This document shows, one piece after another, positions 1 through 8,189 of a DNA stretch of 36,340 nt. Each line of letters starts with the position of its first letter. Positions within the stretch are counted from its first letter, which is position 1. Under the pieces are notes generated by a model. It did no database searches and was not told the DNA's origin. It saw nothing but the letters and a program-made list of their open reading frames with translations. A program made the position numbers and the translations under genes. The stretch is from a virus, in IMG/VR virus record IMGVR_UViG_3300046311_000100, positions 1-36,340 of that record; one strand, written 5' to 3'.

Positions 1-437
1 CTGCTGGGGAGGCGGCGGCTGGATCAGGCTTGTTGGCTAGTGGAGCTCAGGCGGCCTCAGTTGCCGACCCGCTGGCGGCTTTTTTGACAACCGGGGCGAC
101 TGACGCGTCAACCCTGGGCGGAGCCCTTACTGGCGCAGGCGGCGGGGCGGGGGCCGTTGGTGCCGGGTCTACGGCTGGTCAATTATCTCAATTGCAGCAA
201 GCGCAAAAGTACATGAAGCCAATAGGCCAAGCAATGGACGCGGCGGGCAAGGCCCAAGGGCTTCTGGCAACACCAGAACGGGCCCCCGTGCAGGGCCAGC
301 CGGTTGCCGTAGGCCAAGGTGGTGGCGGCGCTTTAAATTCGCTGTATGAGCAGATTGCTCAGGGCGACATGCAGCGCATGCAGGCCGAGCGCGAAAAGAG
401 AACGCGTCAACAACAAAATATGTACGGAGGTGCTTAA
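1..437 (+). CDS. Ala/Gly-rich membrane-like virion protein, C-terminal part
   Basis: This continues the gene that starts at 36160; the frame is open from base 3 to the TAA at 435-437. The segment starts with more Ala/Gly-rich hydrophobic sequence, then a Gln/Lys-containing region (QLSQLQQAQKYMKPIGQAMD) and a charged C-terminus rich in Arg, Glu and Gln. A TTG at 30 could be mistaken for a start, but the frame is open through the join. The stop overlaps the next ATG (TAATG at 435-439), which suggests translational coupling to the following ejection-type protein. Function is unknown; a minor virion protein is likely from its position. Confidence 0.75.
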   Translation, partial: AGEAAAGSGLLASGAQAASVADPLAAFLTTGATDASTLGGALTGAGGGAGAVGAGSTAGQLSQLQQAQKYMKPIGQAMDAAGKAQGLLATPERAPVQGQPVAVGQGGGGALNSLYEQIAQGDMQRMQAEREKRTRQQQNMYGGA

Positions 438-2047
438 TGGCCGGTGGTCTACTCGACTTTTTAGAAACGCCTGAAGGACAGGGATTGCTGGCCGCTACTT
501 TTGGCGGTTTAGCTGGAGCGCAACGTGGTACGCCTGTAAACAATATTGGGCGTGCTGGTTTGGCTGGCCTGTCCGGCTATGGTGGTGCGCAGGACAGAAT
601 TGCACAATCTAAAATAGATGCTGAAAAGCAAAAGTACGTTCAATCTCAAATGGAGGAAAATGCCTCTCAGGTTGAGCAGCGCAACGCGGCGATGGCCAAG
701 CAAGCCGAAACACAAAAGTTACTAAAAAACATATTTGGCGGCGGCTCAGAGCCCGCAACATCGCCCGGCGCATTTTCAGCTAGCGCTGACGGCATGGGGC
801 CCACTATGCCGCAAACAATGCAGCCAAAAGGGGGTGGCTTGTCTAGCATGACTATTGACCAGGTGGGCGCATTAAAAGCAATGGGCGGCCCTGATTTACT
901 TGACGCTTACAAGTTTGCAAAAGACCCAATGCAGTTACAGCAGGGTAGCACCTACGTAGATCGAGTAACCGGAAAATCAACTTTTGTGCCAAAAGTCTCT
1001 GAAGGTATCGCTCCGAATGCTCAGGGGGTGTACGGCGAATTGCCAAATTATGGCAATGCGCAGGCGGGCATTGAAGCGGCAAAAGCGGGGGCGATTGAAC
1101 GCTCAAAGGCTGGGTTTGACTTGCGTGAAGTTCGCGGCCCTGACGGCGCAATGCGAGCAATTAGTAAGCTGGAAATTCTTAAACAAAATAGCGCCAGCAA
1201 TACTGGTGCGCTGCCAGAAAATGCCACGTCTCCCGGCGCGTTCGCAATGGCAAACCCAGGCGCAAAGTTACTTGCATCGCGCCCCGGCGAGTCCGATGCG
1301 CCACAAATATATGTGCAGGCTTTGGGTGAGGCCAACACTAGGCTCGCGTCTGCAAAGGCCCCGGCTGACGTGGCGCGTGCGCAGGCTGATGTAAGCGCAA
1401 TTACAAGTGAAATGCGTAAGCTGAAAATGCCGACTGGGGTTCAAAATTCTCAAGCGTCTCAGCCGTTTACCACTACCGCATCAGACACTCAAATTCGCTC
1501 AAATGAGGTGGGTAGCAAGCTAAATGATTCGTGGATTAAAAACACTTATGAGCCTTTAATCGCAAGTCTAGGCGCTGTAGGCGATACGTTAGATAGCGTA
1601 CGCATTGCCCGTAGTTCGATTGACAAAATGGGTGGCACGGGCTGGGGGACAGAGACAAAAGCTCAGGCGGCAAATATTTTGGCCGGGCTGGGTGTTTCTC
1701 CAGGCAACTCAAAGATGTTCGCTACCAACACGCAAGCATTTCAAAATGCCGCCATGGGGCGACTGCAAGTTGGGCTGGCGGCTCAAAAAGGCCCTCAAAC
1801 TGAGGGCGATGCGCAGCGTCAAGCGAAAACATTTGCATCACTTTCAAACACCACAGAGGCCAATAATTTCATTCTTGACACCATAGAAGCAAAAGCCGCG
1901 CGCGATAAGTTAAAAGCGGATTTTTACCAGCAAGGCCTGCCAATTGCGCAGAAAAAAGGAGATCTACAGGAACTTGATAGAGAGTGGGCTAAGCGCGCGC
2001 CATCTATTTTTAACATGCCATCTATGAAGCGCTGGGGTGTAAAATGA
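437..2047 (+). CDS. predicted internal virion / DNA ejection protein
   Basis: A 536-residue protein with a short hydrophobic N-terminus (GLLDFLETPEGQGLLAATFG), a Gln/Lys/Glu-rich likely coiled coil around residues 55-95, a low-complexity Gly/Pro/Met middle, and a mostly helical C-terminal third ending in basic and aromatic residues. Size, composition and position between head-tail genes and fibres match the ejection proteins of short-tailed phages, which leave the capsid with the DNA and help it cross the envelope. It starts on TAATG with the upstream gene and overlaps the next gene by 4 bases. No catalytic motif is visible. The assignment rests on context and composition. Confidence 0.7.
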   Translation: MAGGLLDFLETPEGQGLLAATFGGLAGAQRGTPVNNIGRAGLAGLSGYGGAQDRIAQSKIDAEKQKYVQSQMEENASQVEQRNAAMAKQAETQKLLKNIFGGGSEPATSPGAFSASADGMGPTMPQTMQPKGGGLSSMTIDQVGALKAMGGPDLLDAYKFAKDPMQLQQGSTYVDRVTGKSTFVPKVSEGIAPNAQGVYGELPNYGNAQAGIEAAKAGAIERSKAGFDLREVRGPDGAMRAISKLEILKQNSASNTGALPENATSPGAFAMANPGAKLLASRPGESDAPQIYVQALGEANTRLASAKAPADVARAQADVSAITSEMRKLKMPTGVQNSQASQPFTTTASDTQIRSNEVGSKLNDSWIKNTYEPLIASLGAVGDTLDSVRIARSSIDKMGGTGWGTETKAQAANILAGLGVSPGNSKMFATNTQAFQNAAMGRLQVGLAAQKGPQTEGDAQRQAKTFASLSNTTEANNFILDTIEAKAARDKLKADFYQQGLPIAQKKGDLQELDREWAKRAPSIFNMPSMKRWGVK

Positions 2048-3690
2048 GCGATTACGACGCGGTTTTCGCCTCGGTTTCCGGCGTCAAAAAAAAGGAATTA
2101 GACGAATACGACGCAGTTATGCAGTCGATTATGCCGCCAGCCGACGCTGGTGCTCAGCCGATAACCTCTAGGCCGCAACAAAAATCAGCCCCAGAAAAAA
2201 GCCTAAATGACAAGTTTGTACAGGGCGCTGGTAATGTGGGCGCGGGCTTGTTGCGTGGGGCCGGGTCAATCGGCGCGACACTGCTAACGCCAATTGATGC
2301 GGCTGCTCGCGCAATGGGCGTGCAAAATTCATTTGTTGGTCGTGCGGATAGGCGTCAGGCAATGGATGATGCATTTCAAAGCATTGGTGTGCATTCTGAC
2401 GGCATTGGATATGGAGCTGGCAAGCTAGTTGGAGAAGTTGCGGGCACGGCTGGCGTTGGTGGCGGACTTGCAAACGCAATTGGGCGTATACCGGGCGCTG
2501 CTTCAGCTATGCCTTCGATTTTGCAGGGCTTATCGAGCAGCGGTATGAGCGTGGGCAACTTAACTGGTAAGGCGGGGCTCGCGGCTCGAGCAATTGGCGG
2601 CGGTGTGGCTGGCGCGGCGTCGGCTGGGGCTATAAACCCCGAGGACTTTGCGACTGGAGGCTTGCTTGGTGGTGCGCTACCAGTTGTTGCCAAAGGCGCT
2701 GGCATGGCCGGTCAACGCATTGGGGCCGCGTTAAAGTCTGCCCCCGTCAACGCATCAAAGCAGGCAACTGCTACAGCCGCTATTGACGCTGGGTATCTTA
2801 TACCACCAAACATGCTAAATCCTAGCTTTAAGAATGCGGCAATTGAGTCAATTTCTGGCAAGCAAGCCACTCAACAAATTGTTTCAACCAAGAACTCTGA
2901 AGTTACTGACAAGTTAATAAAGGAGGCATTGGGTATATCACCTGACGCGGCGATATCTAAGGCCGGCCTAAATGACTTAAGGAAAACAGCCGGTAAAACT
3001 TATTCTCAAATAGCGTCTTTATCAGATTCTGCGGCGGCTGACCTTGAGGCGCTTAAGCAGGCTCGCAATGATTCTCAGGGCTGGTTTAGGGCTTACAACC
3101 GGTCAGCCAGCCCAAATGACTTGGCTCAAGCAAAGCAACTAAAAGCCGTAGCTGATGGCCTTGAGTCTAATCTTGAGTCTCACGCGCTTAATGCCGGGAT
3201 GCCTGAGTTGCTGCCCCAACTTAAAGCGGCCAGAACAAAAATTGCAAAAACATATACGGTTGAACGCGCACTTAACGACGCGGCTGGTACCGTAGACGCC
3301 AGAGTATTGGGGCGCATGTATGAAAAAGGTGTTTTTGGGAAAGGCCCAGCGGATGGAATCTCAACCGCAGCGAAGTTTGCTAGCGCATTTCCTACAATAG
3401 CCAAGACACCGCAACAAATGGGGAGCCCCGCCGCGCATAATTTAAAGGCCGTTGCATCCGCCTTGATGGGTAGTGGTGGCATGGCCGCGATGGGGCCTTT
3501 TGGGCTTGCCGCCGCCGCTGCCCCATTTATTGCGCCACCAGTTGCGCGTTCAATGATGCTAAGAAAAGGCGTGCAAGAATCACTTGCCAGACCTTCTCGC
3601 GGGTTGCTTGAATTGGGCTTAGACGAAAAATTATTAAGGCCATTAATTTATCGATCTGCTCCAGTTTTAGGGGCGGGCCTTTTTAACTAA
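2044..3690 (+). CDS. large predicted ejection protein with hydrophobic segments
   Basis: A 548-residue protein starting on an ATGA overlap. The N-terminus is charged (SDYDAVFASVSGVKKKELD). Residues about 60-230 are Gly/Ala-rich with several amphipathic or hydrophobic stretches, a helical region follows, and a strongly hydrophobic block lies near residues 470-500 (Gly-Met-Ala-Ala with repeated Ala-Pro). Such membrane-active segments are common in the largest ejection protein of podoviruses. It closes the internal-protein block; a 113-base gap and the fibre genes follow. I see no lytic transglycosylase motif. The role is inferred from composition and gene order. Confidence 0.7.
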   Translation: MSDYDAVFASVSGVKKKELDEYDAVMQSIMPPADAGAQPITSRPQQKSAPEKSLNDKFVQGAGNVGAGLLRGAGSIGATLLTPIDAAARAMGVQNSFVGRADRRQAMDDAFQSIGVHSDGIGYGAGKLVGEVAGTAGVGGGLANAIGRIPGAASAMPSILQGLSSSGMSVGNLTGKAGLAARAIGGGVAGAASAGAINPEDFATGGLLGGALPVVAKGAGMAGQRIGAALKSAPVNASKQATATAAIDAGYLIPPNMLNPSFKNAAIESISGKQATQQIVSTKNSEVTDKLIKEALGISPDAAISKAGLNDLRKTAGKTYSQIASLSDSAAADLEALKQARNDSQGWFRAYNRSASPNDLAQAKQLKAVADGLESNLESHALNAGMPELLPQLKAARTKIAKTYTVERALNDAAGTVDARVLGRMYEKGVFGKGPADGISTAAKFASAFPTIAKTPQQMGSPAAHNLKAVASALMGSGGMAAMGPFGLAAAAAPFIAPPVARSMMLRKGVQESLARPSRGLLELGLDEKLLRPLIYRSAPVLGAGLFN

Positions 3691-3803
3691 CGTTTGTAGC
3701 CCACACAAATTCCGTAAAAAAAGCTGCAATCGCAACAAAAACAAGTTTTATAAATAGCTAGTCCGTAAAATTCATAACCCAATCATATTAAAAAAGGTAA
3801 TAA
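3691..3803 (+). other. intergenic gap between ejection and fibre genes
   Basis: This 113-base AT-rich gap holds no gene I can support. It contains a short direct repeat, TCCGTAAAA, at about 3711 and 3760, and an A/G-rich stretch before the ATG at 3804 (aaaaaaggtaataa) that serves as the ribosome binding site. No hairpin followed by a T-run is evident. Confidence 0.4.
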
Positions 3804-4640
3804 ATGCCAGTACCGTCATTAATCACAGAGCTAACCACTACGGCGGCAACAAATTCGCCTGATGGGGATACAGAATCAGTCATTACCGCCGACAACTATT
3901 TCCGCGCTCATGCGGCGTTCATTGCGCAGTTGCGAGATGGCAAGCAGGCTGCGCTCGGCTTTACACCAGTGCAGCAAAACGGTGGCATCGGTCAGGGCAG
4001 TGTAACTGTAAAGCTGGGCCAGTCTGGAGTTACGGGTGATTCCCGCTTAGATGTTGGTGGGTCAGACCGGGGGCGAGTAGTCACCGAGCTTGGCAACAGC
4101 ATGGCTCCGTGGAGTATTACGGCTGCGGACGCGACAACGGCAACAACTTTAAACACCTTTGTTCGAAATGGTCTTACGCCCGTTGGCAACATTATTGATA
4201 TGCGAGCAACGGGTGGCGCTGGCGTTGACGTTAGGCTACAAACAACTGCAACTAGCAATACCAATTTAACGGGTACTTTTCAAATACTTGCCGCCTCTAC
4301 CAATACATACGACGCCACTGGGTACACTTGTTCTGGAAACATTACGGCCAATTCTGACGAACGTTTAAAAACAAACTGGACTTCGCTAGACGCTGACTTT
4401 TTAGATAATCTTGCTAAAATTAAGCACGGCAATTACACCCGCATTGATAGCGGCATGAGTCAGACCGGCGTGTCAGCGCAGGAATTGCAACGCGTACTGC
4501 CAAATGCAGTAGTAACTGGGGGTGATAAAAATAAAACACTGTCTGTAGCTTACGGCAATGCTGCGTTGGTGGCCTGCATACAACTTGCAAGGCGGGTTGT
4601 CAGTCTAGAGGCGAGGCTGTCGAAGTTGGAGGCGGCATGA
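3804..4640 (+). CDS. tail fibre/spike with C-terminal S74 autoprocessing chaperone
   Basis: A 278-residue protein. The C-terminal ~95 residues carry the peptidase S74 / intramolecular chaperone signature: Ser184 in NSDERLKT with Lys189 as the expected catalytic dyad, then a conserved GVSAQELQRVLP block and a terminal helical segment ending ARLSKLEAA. In this family the domain trimerises the fibre and then cuts itself off at the Ser. The N-terminal 170 residues are Thr/Asn/Gly-rich, as in beta-structured fibre shafts. The stop overlaps the next start. It is short for a receptor-binding fibre, so it may be a secondary fibre beside the larger tailspike. Confidence 0.85.
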   Translation: MPVPSLITELTTTAATNSPDGDTESVITADNYFRAHAAFIAQLRDGKQAALGFTPVQQNGGIGQGSVTVKLGQSGVTGDSRLDVGGSDRGRVVTELGNSMAPWSITAADATTATTLNTFVRNGLTPVGNIIDMRATGGAGVDVRLQTTATSNTNLTGTFQILAASTNTYDATGYTCSGNITANSDERLKTNWTSLDADFLDNLAKIKHGNYTRIDSGMSQTGVSAQELQRVLPNAVVTGGDKNKTLSVAYGNAALVACIQLARRVVSLEARLSKLEAA

Positions 4641-5122
4641 CACTTCCAGCGTCCGGTGCAATTAGTTTTAATAACGTGGCTACTGAGCTTGGTATTGGCC
4701 AGTCTGGCTTTAGCATTAGCTCGCCAATAGCCAGAGACTTGGCTGGAATACCAACTGGCGTTATTAGACTAAGTAATTTTTACGGAAAAACTAGGCGCTC
4801 AATGACCGCTGGTCGAGCGCAAATAATTAATGATGAATATATAGGTTACGAAACCGGAGGAGCTAATATTGGTAGCATTAATAATGTAAATTTTATTGGT
4901 AGAACAATAATAGCCCTGTACAATCACGTAAATCTTGCCTCTATAATTATGGTCTTGTCTGGAACTGGAAGCTCTAATGCGTTTCCTAAATTAGTAATAG
5001 ATGGGAAAACATATCTTACATCAGCTGCAACTTTCTACGCAGATGCCACTTATAGTGCTTGGCAGTGGCCAGCTCAAAGCACATTTGTAAATAGCCAAAA
5101 TTACACAATTGGACTTTTTTAA
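4637..5122 (+). CDS. small phage tail protein
   Basis: A 161-residue protein starting on an ATGA overlap with the S74 fibre. The N-terminus, LPASGAISFNNVATELG, is a recurring opening in phage tail proteins, and a second typical element about 30 residues later ends in LSNFYGKTR. The rest is predicted beta-rich and Asn/Ser/Thr-rich with no catalytic motif. Its placement between two receptor-binding candidates suggests a fibre accessory or tip protein. The family resemblance is from memory of the N-terminal motif; the function is inferred. Confidence 0.65.
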   Translation: MTLPASGAISFNNVATELGIGQSGFSISSPIARDLAGIPTGVIRLSNFYGKTRRSMTAGRAQIINDEYIGYETGGANIGSINNVNFIGRTIIALYNHVNLASIIMVLSGTGSSNAFPKLVIDGKTYLTSAATFYADATYSAWQWPAQSTFVNSQNYTIGLF

Positions 5123-5173
5123 CACATAAGCCAGCTTTAAATTATTAGTTTATATTGAAATGGAATTTGATAA

Positions 5174-6547
5174 ATGAATATGAAATTAGTAAACAGCATT
5201 GCGGCGTTGCGGCTGCTACCTACAACAGATTCCAAGTGCGCGCTTGTAACCGGCTACTACGCGGCGTTGGATGGCGGCGGCGGGCCGTACTGTTATGACG
5301 CTGCTGACACTACCACCCCTGACAACGGTGGGACAGTCATCGTCGCAGCCGGCGGCGCGCGATGGAAGTTGCTTCAGAAAAAAGGGATCGACTGGCGTCA
5401 GTTCGGCGCCAAAGGCGACGGAGTTGCTGATGACACCGTTGCCATTCAGTCAGCACTAAACGCTTCAATCAGCATGGCCGTTTCGGCTGGGACTTACCTC
5501 ATCTCCCAAACACTGTACATCCAACGATCTGATGTCAGCGTCATGGGGGCAGGTAAAGGCGGATTCCATGATCTCGTAGCGCAGGAGGGCGCAAGCACGC
5601 TGACGTGGGTCGGTGCTGTTGGTGGTGTGATGGTAGACATATCGCCAGTGTCGGTGGCCGCTAACCGCGCATTGAGGAATAACGTGTTCTCAAATTTTCG
5701 CTTTAACGCAAACGCCGGATGTGCTATTGGCCTCGTAGTTAAGTCGGCCTCACACGGAGAATTTAATAACTTCTTTGAAGAATTCAATTACGCCGGGATG
5801 TACATGGGCGTTGTTACCACCCTGGGTGAGGCGCGTGACCCTCAATTCAATAAAGTCTGTGTGTCTGGTAGGCAGCTGGTTAAAGCGGGCAGTATTCTCA
5901 CCCTGGACGGGGATGTTGGTGCCAACGCTTCGCTTAACAGTTTTGAGCTCATAGACGGCCAATATTCCACTGGGCCTGGCGTGGAGCTTATCAACGCCGA
6001 CAACAACGTGTTTAACGTGGTGCGGCTGACGCGCGGTGCGGGTAGTGCCAATGGCCTCCGCCTTTACGCGGGCGTGGTTTCGGAGCGCACCGCTCGCGGC
6101 AACTTGTTTCTAGACTTATCACCCGGCCCTGGTGGTGTGTACTCAATGGGGACGGAGGTAGCAGTTGTCCCCGCAAAGAACAACACTATAATTTTTTATG
6201 ACAAGGAAAACGGCTGGCCTGATCCCGTAATCGGTACAGGATCGAACTTGGTTTGGTCTAGTAATAGCCAGCCGCTTGGCTACAGAGAGTTTACAAAGAC
6301 CGCGACAACGACAAGTGTAATTGACTCAAACGGTTGGATCAAGAAGTCAGGCGTTACAGGCACGATTGCGGCCAATTCATCAGGGGTGATTACGTTCCCC
6401 ACCGCTTTCCCGAGCGCTTGCGTAAATTTCCGCGCTACGCCAACGACTACGCCGGGTCCTTACGCGGTCGCGGCGAATACATCTACCATAACCATCTTGA
6501 CCGGGGCGGCTGCAAATGCGTTCCGCTGGGAAGCTGAAGGCTTCTAA
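5174..6547 (+). CDS. tailspike with pectate-lyase-like beta-helix
   Basis: A 457-residue protein. The N-terminal ~65 residues look like a particle-binding domain. At about residues 75-95 is the hallmark FGAKGDGVADDTVAIQSAL that opens the pectate-lyase superfamily right-handed beta-helix of phage tailspikes. Asn/Gly/Val-rich coils follow to about residue 370, then a small beta-rich C-terminal domain. Such proteins bind and often cleave surface polysaccharide. No catalytic Asp/Glu pair can be assigned by eye. It is the last gene before the lysis cassette. Its higher GC and codon use differ from the AT-rich gene just upstream, consistent with module exchange. Confidence 0.85.
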   Translation: MNMKLVNSIAALRLLPTTDSKCALVTGYYAALDGGGGPYCYDAADTTTPDNGGTVIVAAGGARWKLLQKKGIDWRQFGAKGDGVADDTVAIQSALNASISMAVSAGTYLISQTLYIQRSDVSVMGAGKGGFHDLVAQEGASTLTWVGAVGGVMVDISPVSVAANRALRNNVFSNFRFNANAGCAIGLVVKSASHGEFNNFFEEFNYAGMYMGVVTTLGEARDPQFNKVCVSGRQLVKAGSILTLDGDVGANASLNSFELIDGQYSTGPGVELINADNNVFNVVRLTRGAGSANGLRLYAGVVSERTARGNLFLDLSPGPGGVYSMGTEVAVVPAKNNTIIFYDKENGWPDPVIGTGSNLVWSSNSQPLGYREFTKTATTTSVIDSNGWIKKSGVTGTIAANSSGVITFPTAFPSACVNFRATPTTTPGPYAVAANTSTITILTGAAANAFRWEAEGF

Positions 6548-6577
6548 ATGCGCAAACTAGCAGCAGGACAAAGCTAA

Positions 6578-6826
6578 ATGAACGAGCACGAAATTATCCA
6601 GGCTTCAAAAGCTAGCGGGGCAATGACTTACGGCGGCAGCACCGGCGCAATTTATTCCGGGCTTACTGCTAACGAATGGGGTGTACTAACCGGCGTATTT
6701 TGCGCCCTAATTGGGTTGGTTATGAAGTGGTATTTTGGCTATGAAAAACTAAAACTCCAGCGCCAGTTTTACGCCAAAATGCAGCGCCCAGACCAGGAAC
6801 CGGACACCGGTGGGGGCGAACTGTGA
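6578..6826 (+). CDS. holin (HP1-type, single clear transmembrane helix)
   Basis: An 82-residue protein with a polar N-terminus containing TYGGSTGAIYSGLTANEW, one strong membrane helix at about residues 34-52 (VLTGVFCALIGLVMKWYFG) and a charged C-terminal tail. The Gly-rich segment, LTANEW and then one helix match small holins of the HP1 type. A holin opens the cytoplasmic membrane at lysis time. The next gene (endopeptidase) starts inside its last codons on GTGA, so the two are translationally coupled. The Gly-rich stretch might be a second, weaker membrane segment. Confidence 0.75.
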   Translation: MNEHEIIQASKASGAMTYGGSTGAIYSGLTANEWGVLTGVFCALIGLVMKWYFGYEKLKLQRQFYAKMQRPDQEPDTGGGEL

Positions 6827-7275
6827 CAACGGCTCAAAAAACAATAGCAGGGGCCGCAATGGCCGCTGTAGTCACCGCTGGCGCATTGGTGCAAGATTAC
6901 ACGCCCGCCGAATCAAGCGCGCTGGTGCAATACCAGATCAAGTGCAACCAAGCGCACGCGTGGCATGATGGCTATGTTTTTACTAGCACGCGGGGCCGCA
7001 TGTCTTTCACCGACGGTGAAGCGCACCGGCCAGAGATTACTGCAAAAACATACGCGCGCATGGGGTTCGGCATCGCCGCCAGCCTGCACACGCAGCGCCT
7101 GGCCCGAGACAAGATGCTGATCTTGAACGGCGCTTACAGCTCCAATTCAAAAGACTATGAATACGCGGGGCTTGCATGGGAGCAGGGCGCTGGAGCGTTT
7201 GGTGTTGTCCCTGCATGGGGCGGGCGCTTTAACGATGCAAACCACTTCAGCTGTGCATGGGGGGGGCGTAAATGA
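6823..7275 (+). CDS. endolysin, M15-family peptidoglycan endopeptidase with N-terminal signal-anchor
   Basis: A 150-residue protein with a GTG start overlapping the holin stop. The M15-type zinc site is readable: His89 in SLHTQRLARD, Asp96, and His141 in the terminal FNDANHF. A conserved Glu120 lies in AWEQ and GEAHRP sits at 65-70. These enzymes usually cut the L-Ala-D-Glu or cross-bridge peptide bonds of peptidoglycan. Residues 8-23 (IAGAAMAAVVTAGALV) form a weakly hydrophobic, Ala/Gly-rich segment, so export as a signal-arrest-release endolysin is plausible. The stop shares bases with the next ATG. Family assignment is by motif; the SAR mechanism is inference. Confidence 0.85.
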   Translation: MTTAQKTIAGAAMAAVVTAGALVQDYTPAESSALVQYQIKCNQAHAWHDGYVFTSTRGRMSFTDGEAHRPEITAKTYARMGFGIAASLHTQRLARDKMLILNGAYSSNSKDYEYAGLAWEQGAGAFGVVPAWGGRFNDANHFSCAWGGRK

Positions 7276-7391
7276 TGCGCGAGCTACTTCTCAGCCCGCT
7301 GGTGTTTTTTTTACAGGGCGTATGCCTGGTGGTGTTTGTCGGCTGCTGCATTGTCGCAACCGTGCAGTCTTTTACCAAGGAGGACAAATGA
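7272..7391 (+). CDS. 39-residue membrane protein in the lysis cassette (antiholin or second holin candidate)
   Basis: A short gene between endolysin and Rz, overlapping both: its ATG at 7272 covers the endolysin stop and its TGA at 7389-7391 overlaps the Rz ATG. The peptide starts MMRELLLSPLVFFLQG and has one hydrophobic helix of about 25 residues, including VCLVVFVGCCIVATV, then a charged end QSFTKEDK. A G-rich stretch just before the ATG can act as the ribosome binding site. Tight coupling on both sides and a clean membrane helix argue that it is real. An antiholin or second holin is a guess from location. Confidence 0.6.
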   Translation: MMRELLLSPLVFFLQGVCLVVFVGCCIVATVQSFTKEDK

Positions 7392-7843
7392 GTTGGATAA
7401 AGCTTACAATAGCAGCCGCTGTGCTGACGTTGCTTGCGGCTGGAGTTTGGAAAACTCACCACGTAGGAATTGTTAAGGGCCGCGCCGAAATTCAAGTCAA
7501 GTGGGACGCCGAAAAAGAAGCACTTGTAGAGGTCGCACGGCGAATAGAAGACAACAAACGAGAAGCTAATTTAGGAGTAGAGCGTGAATACCAAAAACTT
7601 AAAAAGCGCCTTGCTGATAGCGACCGTATTGCTGACGACCGCCTGCGCGAGTTCCAAGCTGCCGCCAGTGCAAGTGAAGATGCCACCACCGCCATCGGAG
7701 CTGTTGGAAGAGGAGGGCTCGAGCTCGAGTTACTCAGAAATTGTGGAGCGGCTCTTACAAGCATGGGGAAAACGGCTGACCGACTGGAAGCAAAGATCAT
7801 AGGCCTTCAACGCTATGTTGGCAGGGTATGTCTAAATGAATGA
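7388..7843 (+). CDS. Rz-like inner-membrane spanin
   Basis: A 151-residue protein. I place the start at ATG 7388, preceded by AAGGAGG, rather than at an upstream ATG inside the endolysin gene, because a membrane segment begins at once (residues 3-20, WIKLTIAAAVLTLLAAGV). A long charged coiled coil follows (about 30-110) and the C-terminus carries two Cys. This is the i-spanin plan: an inner-membrane anchor with a periplasmic coiled coil that binds the outer-membrane partner to fuse the two membranes at the last step of lysis. The partner is encoded inside this gene at 7584. Assignment is by topology and context. Confidence 0.85.
   Translation: MSWIKLTIAAAVLTLLAAGVWKTHHVGIVKGRAEIQVKWDAEKEALVEVARRIEDNKREANLGVEREYQKLKKRLADSDRIADDRLREFQAAASASEDATTAIGAVGRGGLELELLRNCGAALTSMGKTADRLEAKIIGLQRYVGRVCLNE
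7584..7802 (+). CDS. Rz1-like outer-membrane lipoprotein spanin, nested in Rz
   Basis: A 72-residue protein read in the +1 frame, entirely inside the Rz gene. The start is GTG at 7584 with TAGGAG at 7572-7577. It has a lipoprotein signal peptide, MNTKNLKSALLIATVLLTTA, with Cys21 as the lipidation site in LTTAC. The mature part is Pro-rich (PPVQVKMPPPPSELL), as expected for Rz1 o-spanins that sit in the outer membrane and bind Rz. The nested arrangement is the classical lambda-like embedded form. The mature length of 52 residues is within the usual range. Confidence 0.88.
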   Translation: MNTKNLKSALLIATVLLTTACASSKLPPVQVKMPPPPSELLEEEGSSSSYSEIVERLLQAWGKRLTDWKQRS

Positions 7844-8189
7844 TCTAACGAATGAGCATTGCGCCGAATTTGACCGCTACGTGGTCAAGTGGCAAAAAAT
7901 ACTGAACCTGTCTGACTGGCGTATTGAGCGTTCGGGGCGGAGGTCCAAACGAAGCATGGCCGAAATATCTTTTGACCGAAACGCAAGGCTGGCTTGCTAT
8001 CAAATAGGCGTTAGCTTTGGCGGCGCATCAGTCACACCAGAAAGTCTTGAGGTTACCGCTCTGCACGAGCTACTACACGTACTGCTTCACGACCTTATTT
8101 ACGCGGAGCCTGCTGCGCTTGAAGGCGCGGAGCACCGGGTCATTAATGTGCTTGAAAAATTATTAATAAGGGGCTCGCATGCAGCATAA
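7836..8189 (+). CDS. HELLH zinc-metallopeptidase-like phage protein
   Basis: A 117-residue protein overlapping the end of Rz. Residues 73-86 (VTALHELLHVLLHD) hold a canonical HExxH zinc motif (His77, Glu78, His81), and Glu99 or His100 downstream could be the third ligand. The N-terminal half is polar (WQKILNLSDWRIE opening, then a beta-rich part), as in small phage and SprT-like metallopeptidase-fold proteins. Substrate is unknown. Its stop overlaps the start of the metallophosphoesterase gene by 11 bases, so the pair is co-expressed at the end of the late operon. Enzymatic activity is inferred from the motif only. Confidence 0.65.
   Translation: MNDLTNEHCAEFDRYVVKWQKILNLSDWRIERSGRRSKRSMAEISFDRNARLACYQIGVSFGGASVTPESLEVTALHELLHVLLHDLIYAEPAALEGAEHRVINVLEKLLIRGSHAA

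Noticed and set aside
7157-7387. Upstream start for Rz
   Set aside because: It would place an unrelated segment overlapping the endolysin gene before the membrane anchor. ATG 7388 has AAGGAGG and starts directly with the helix.
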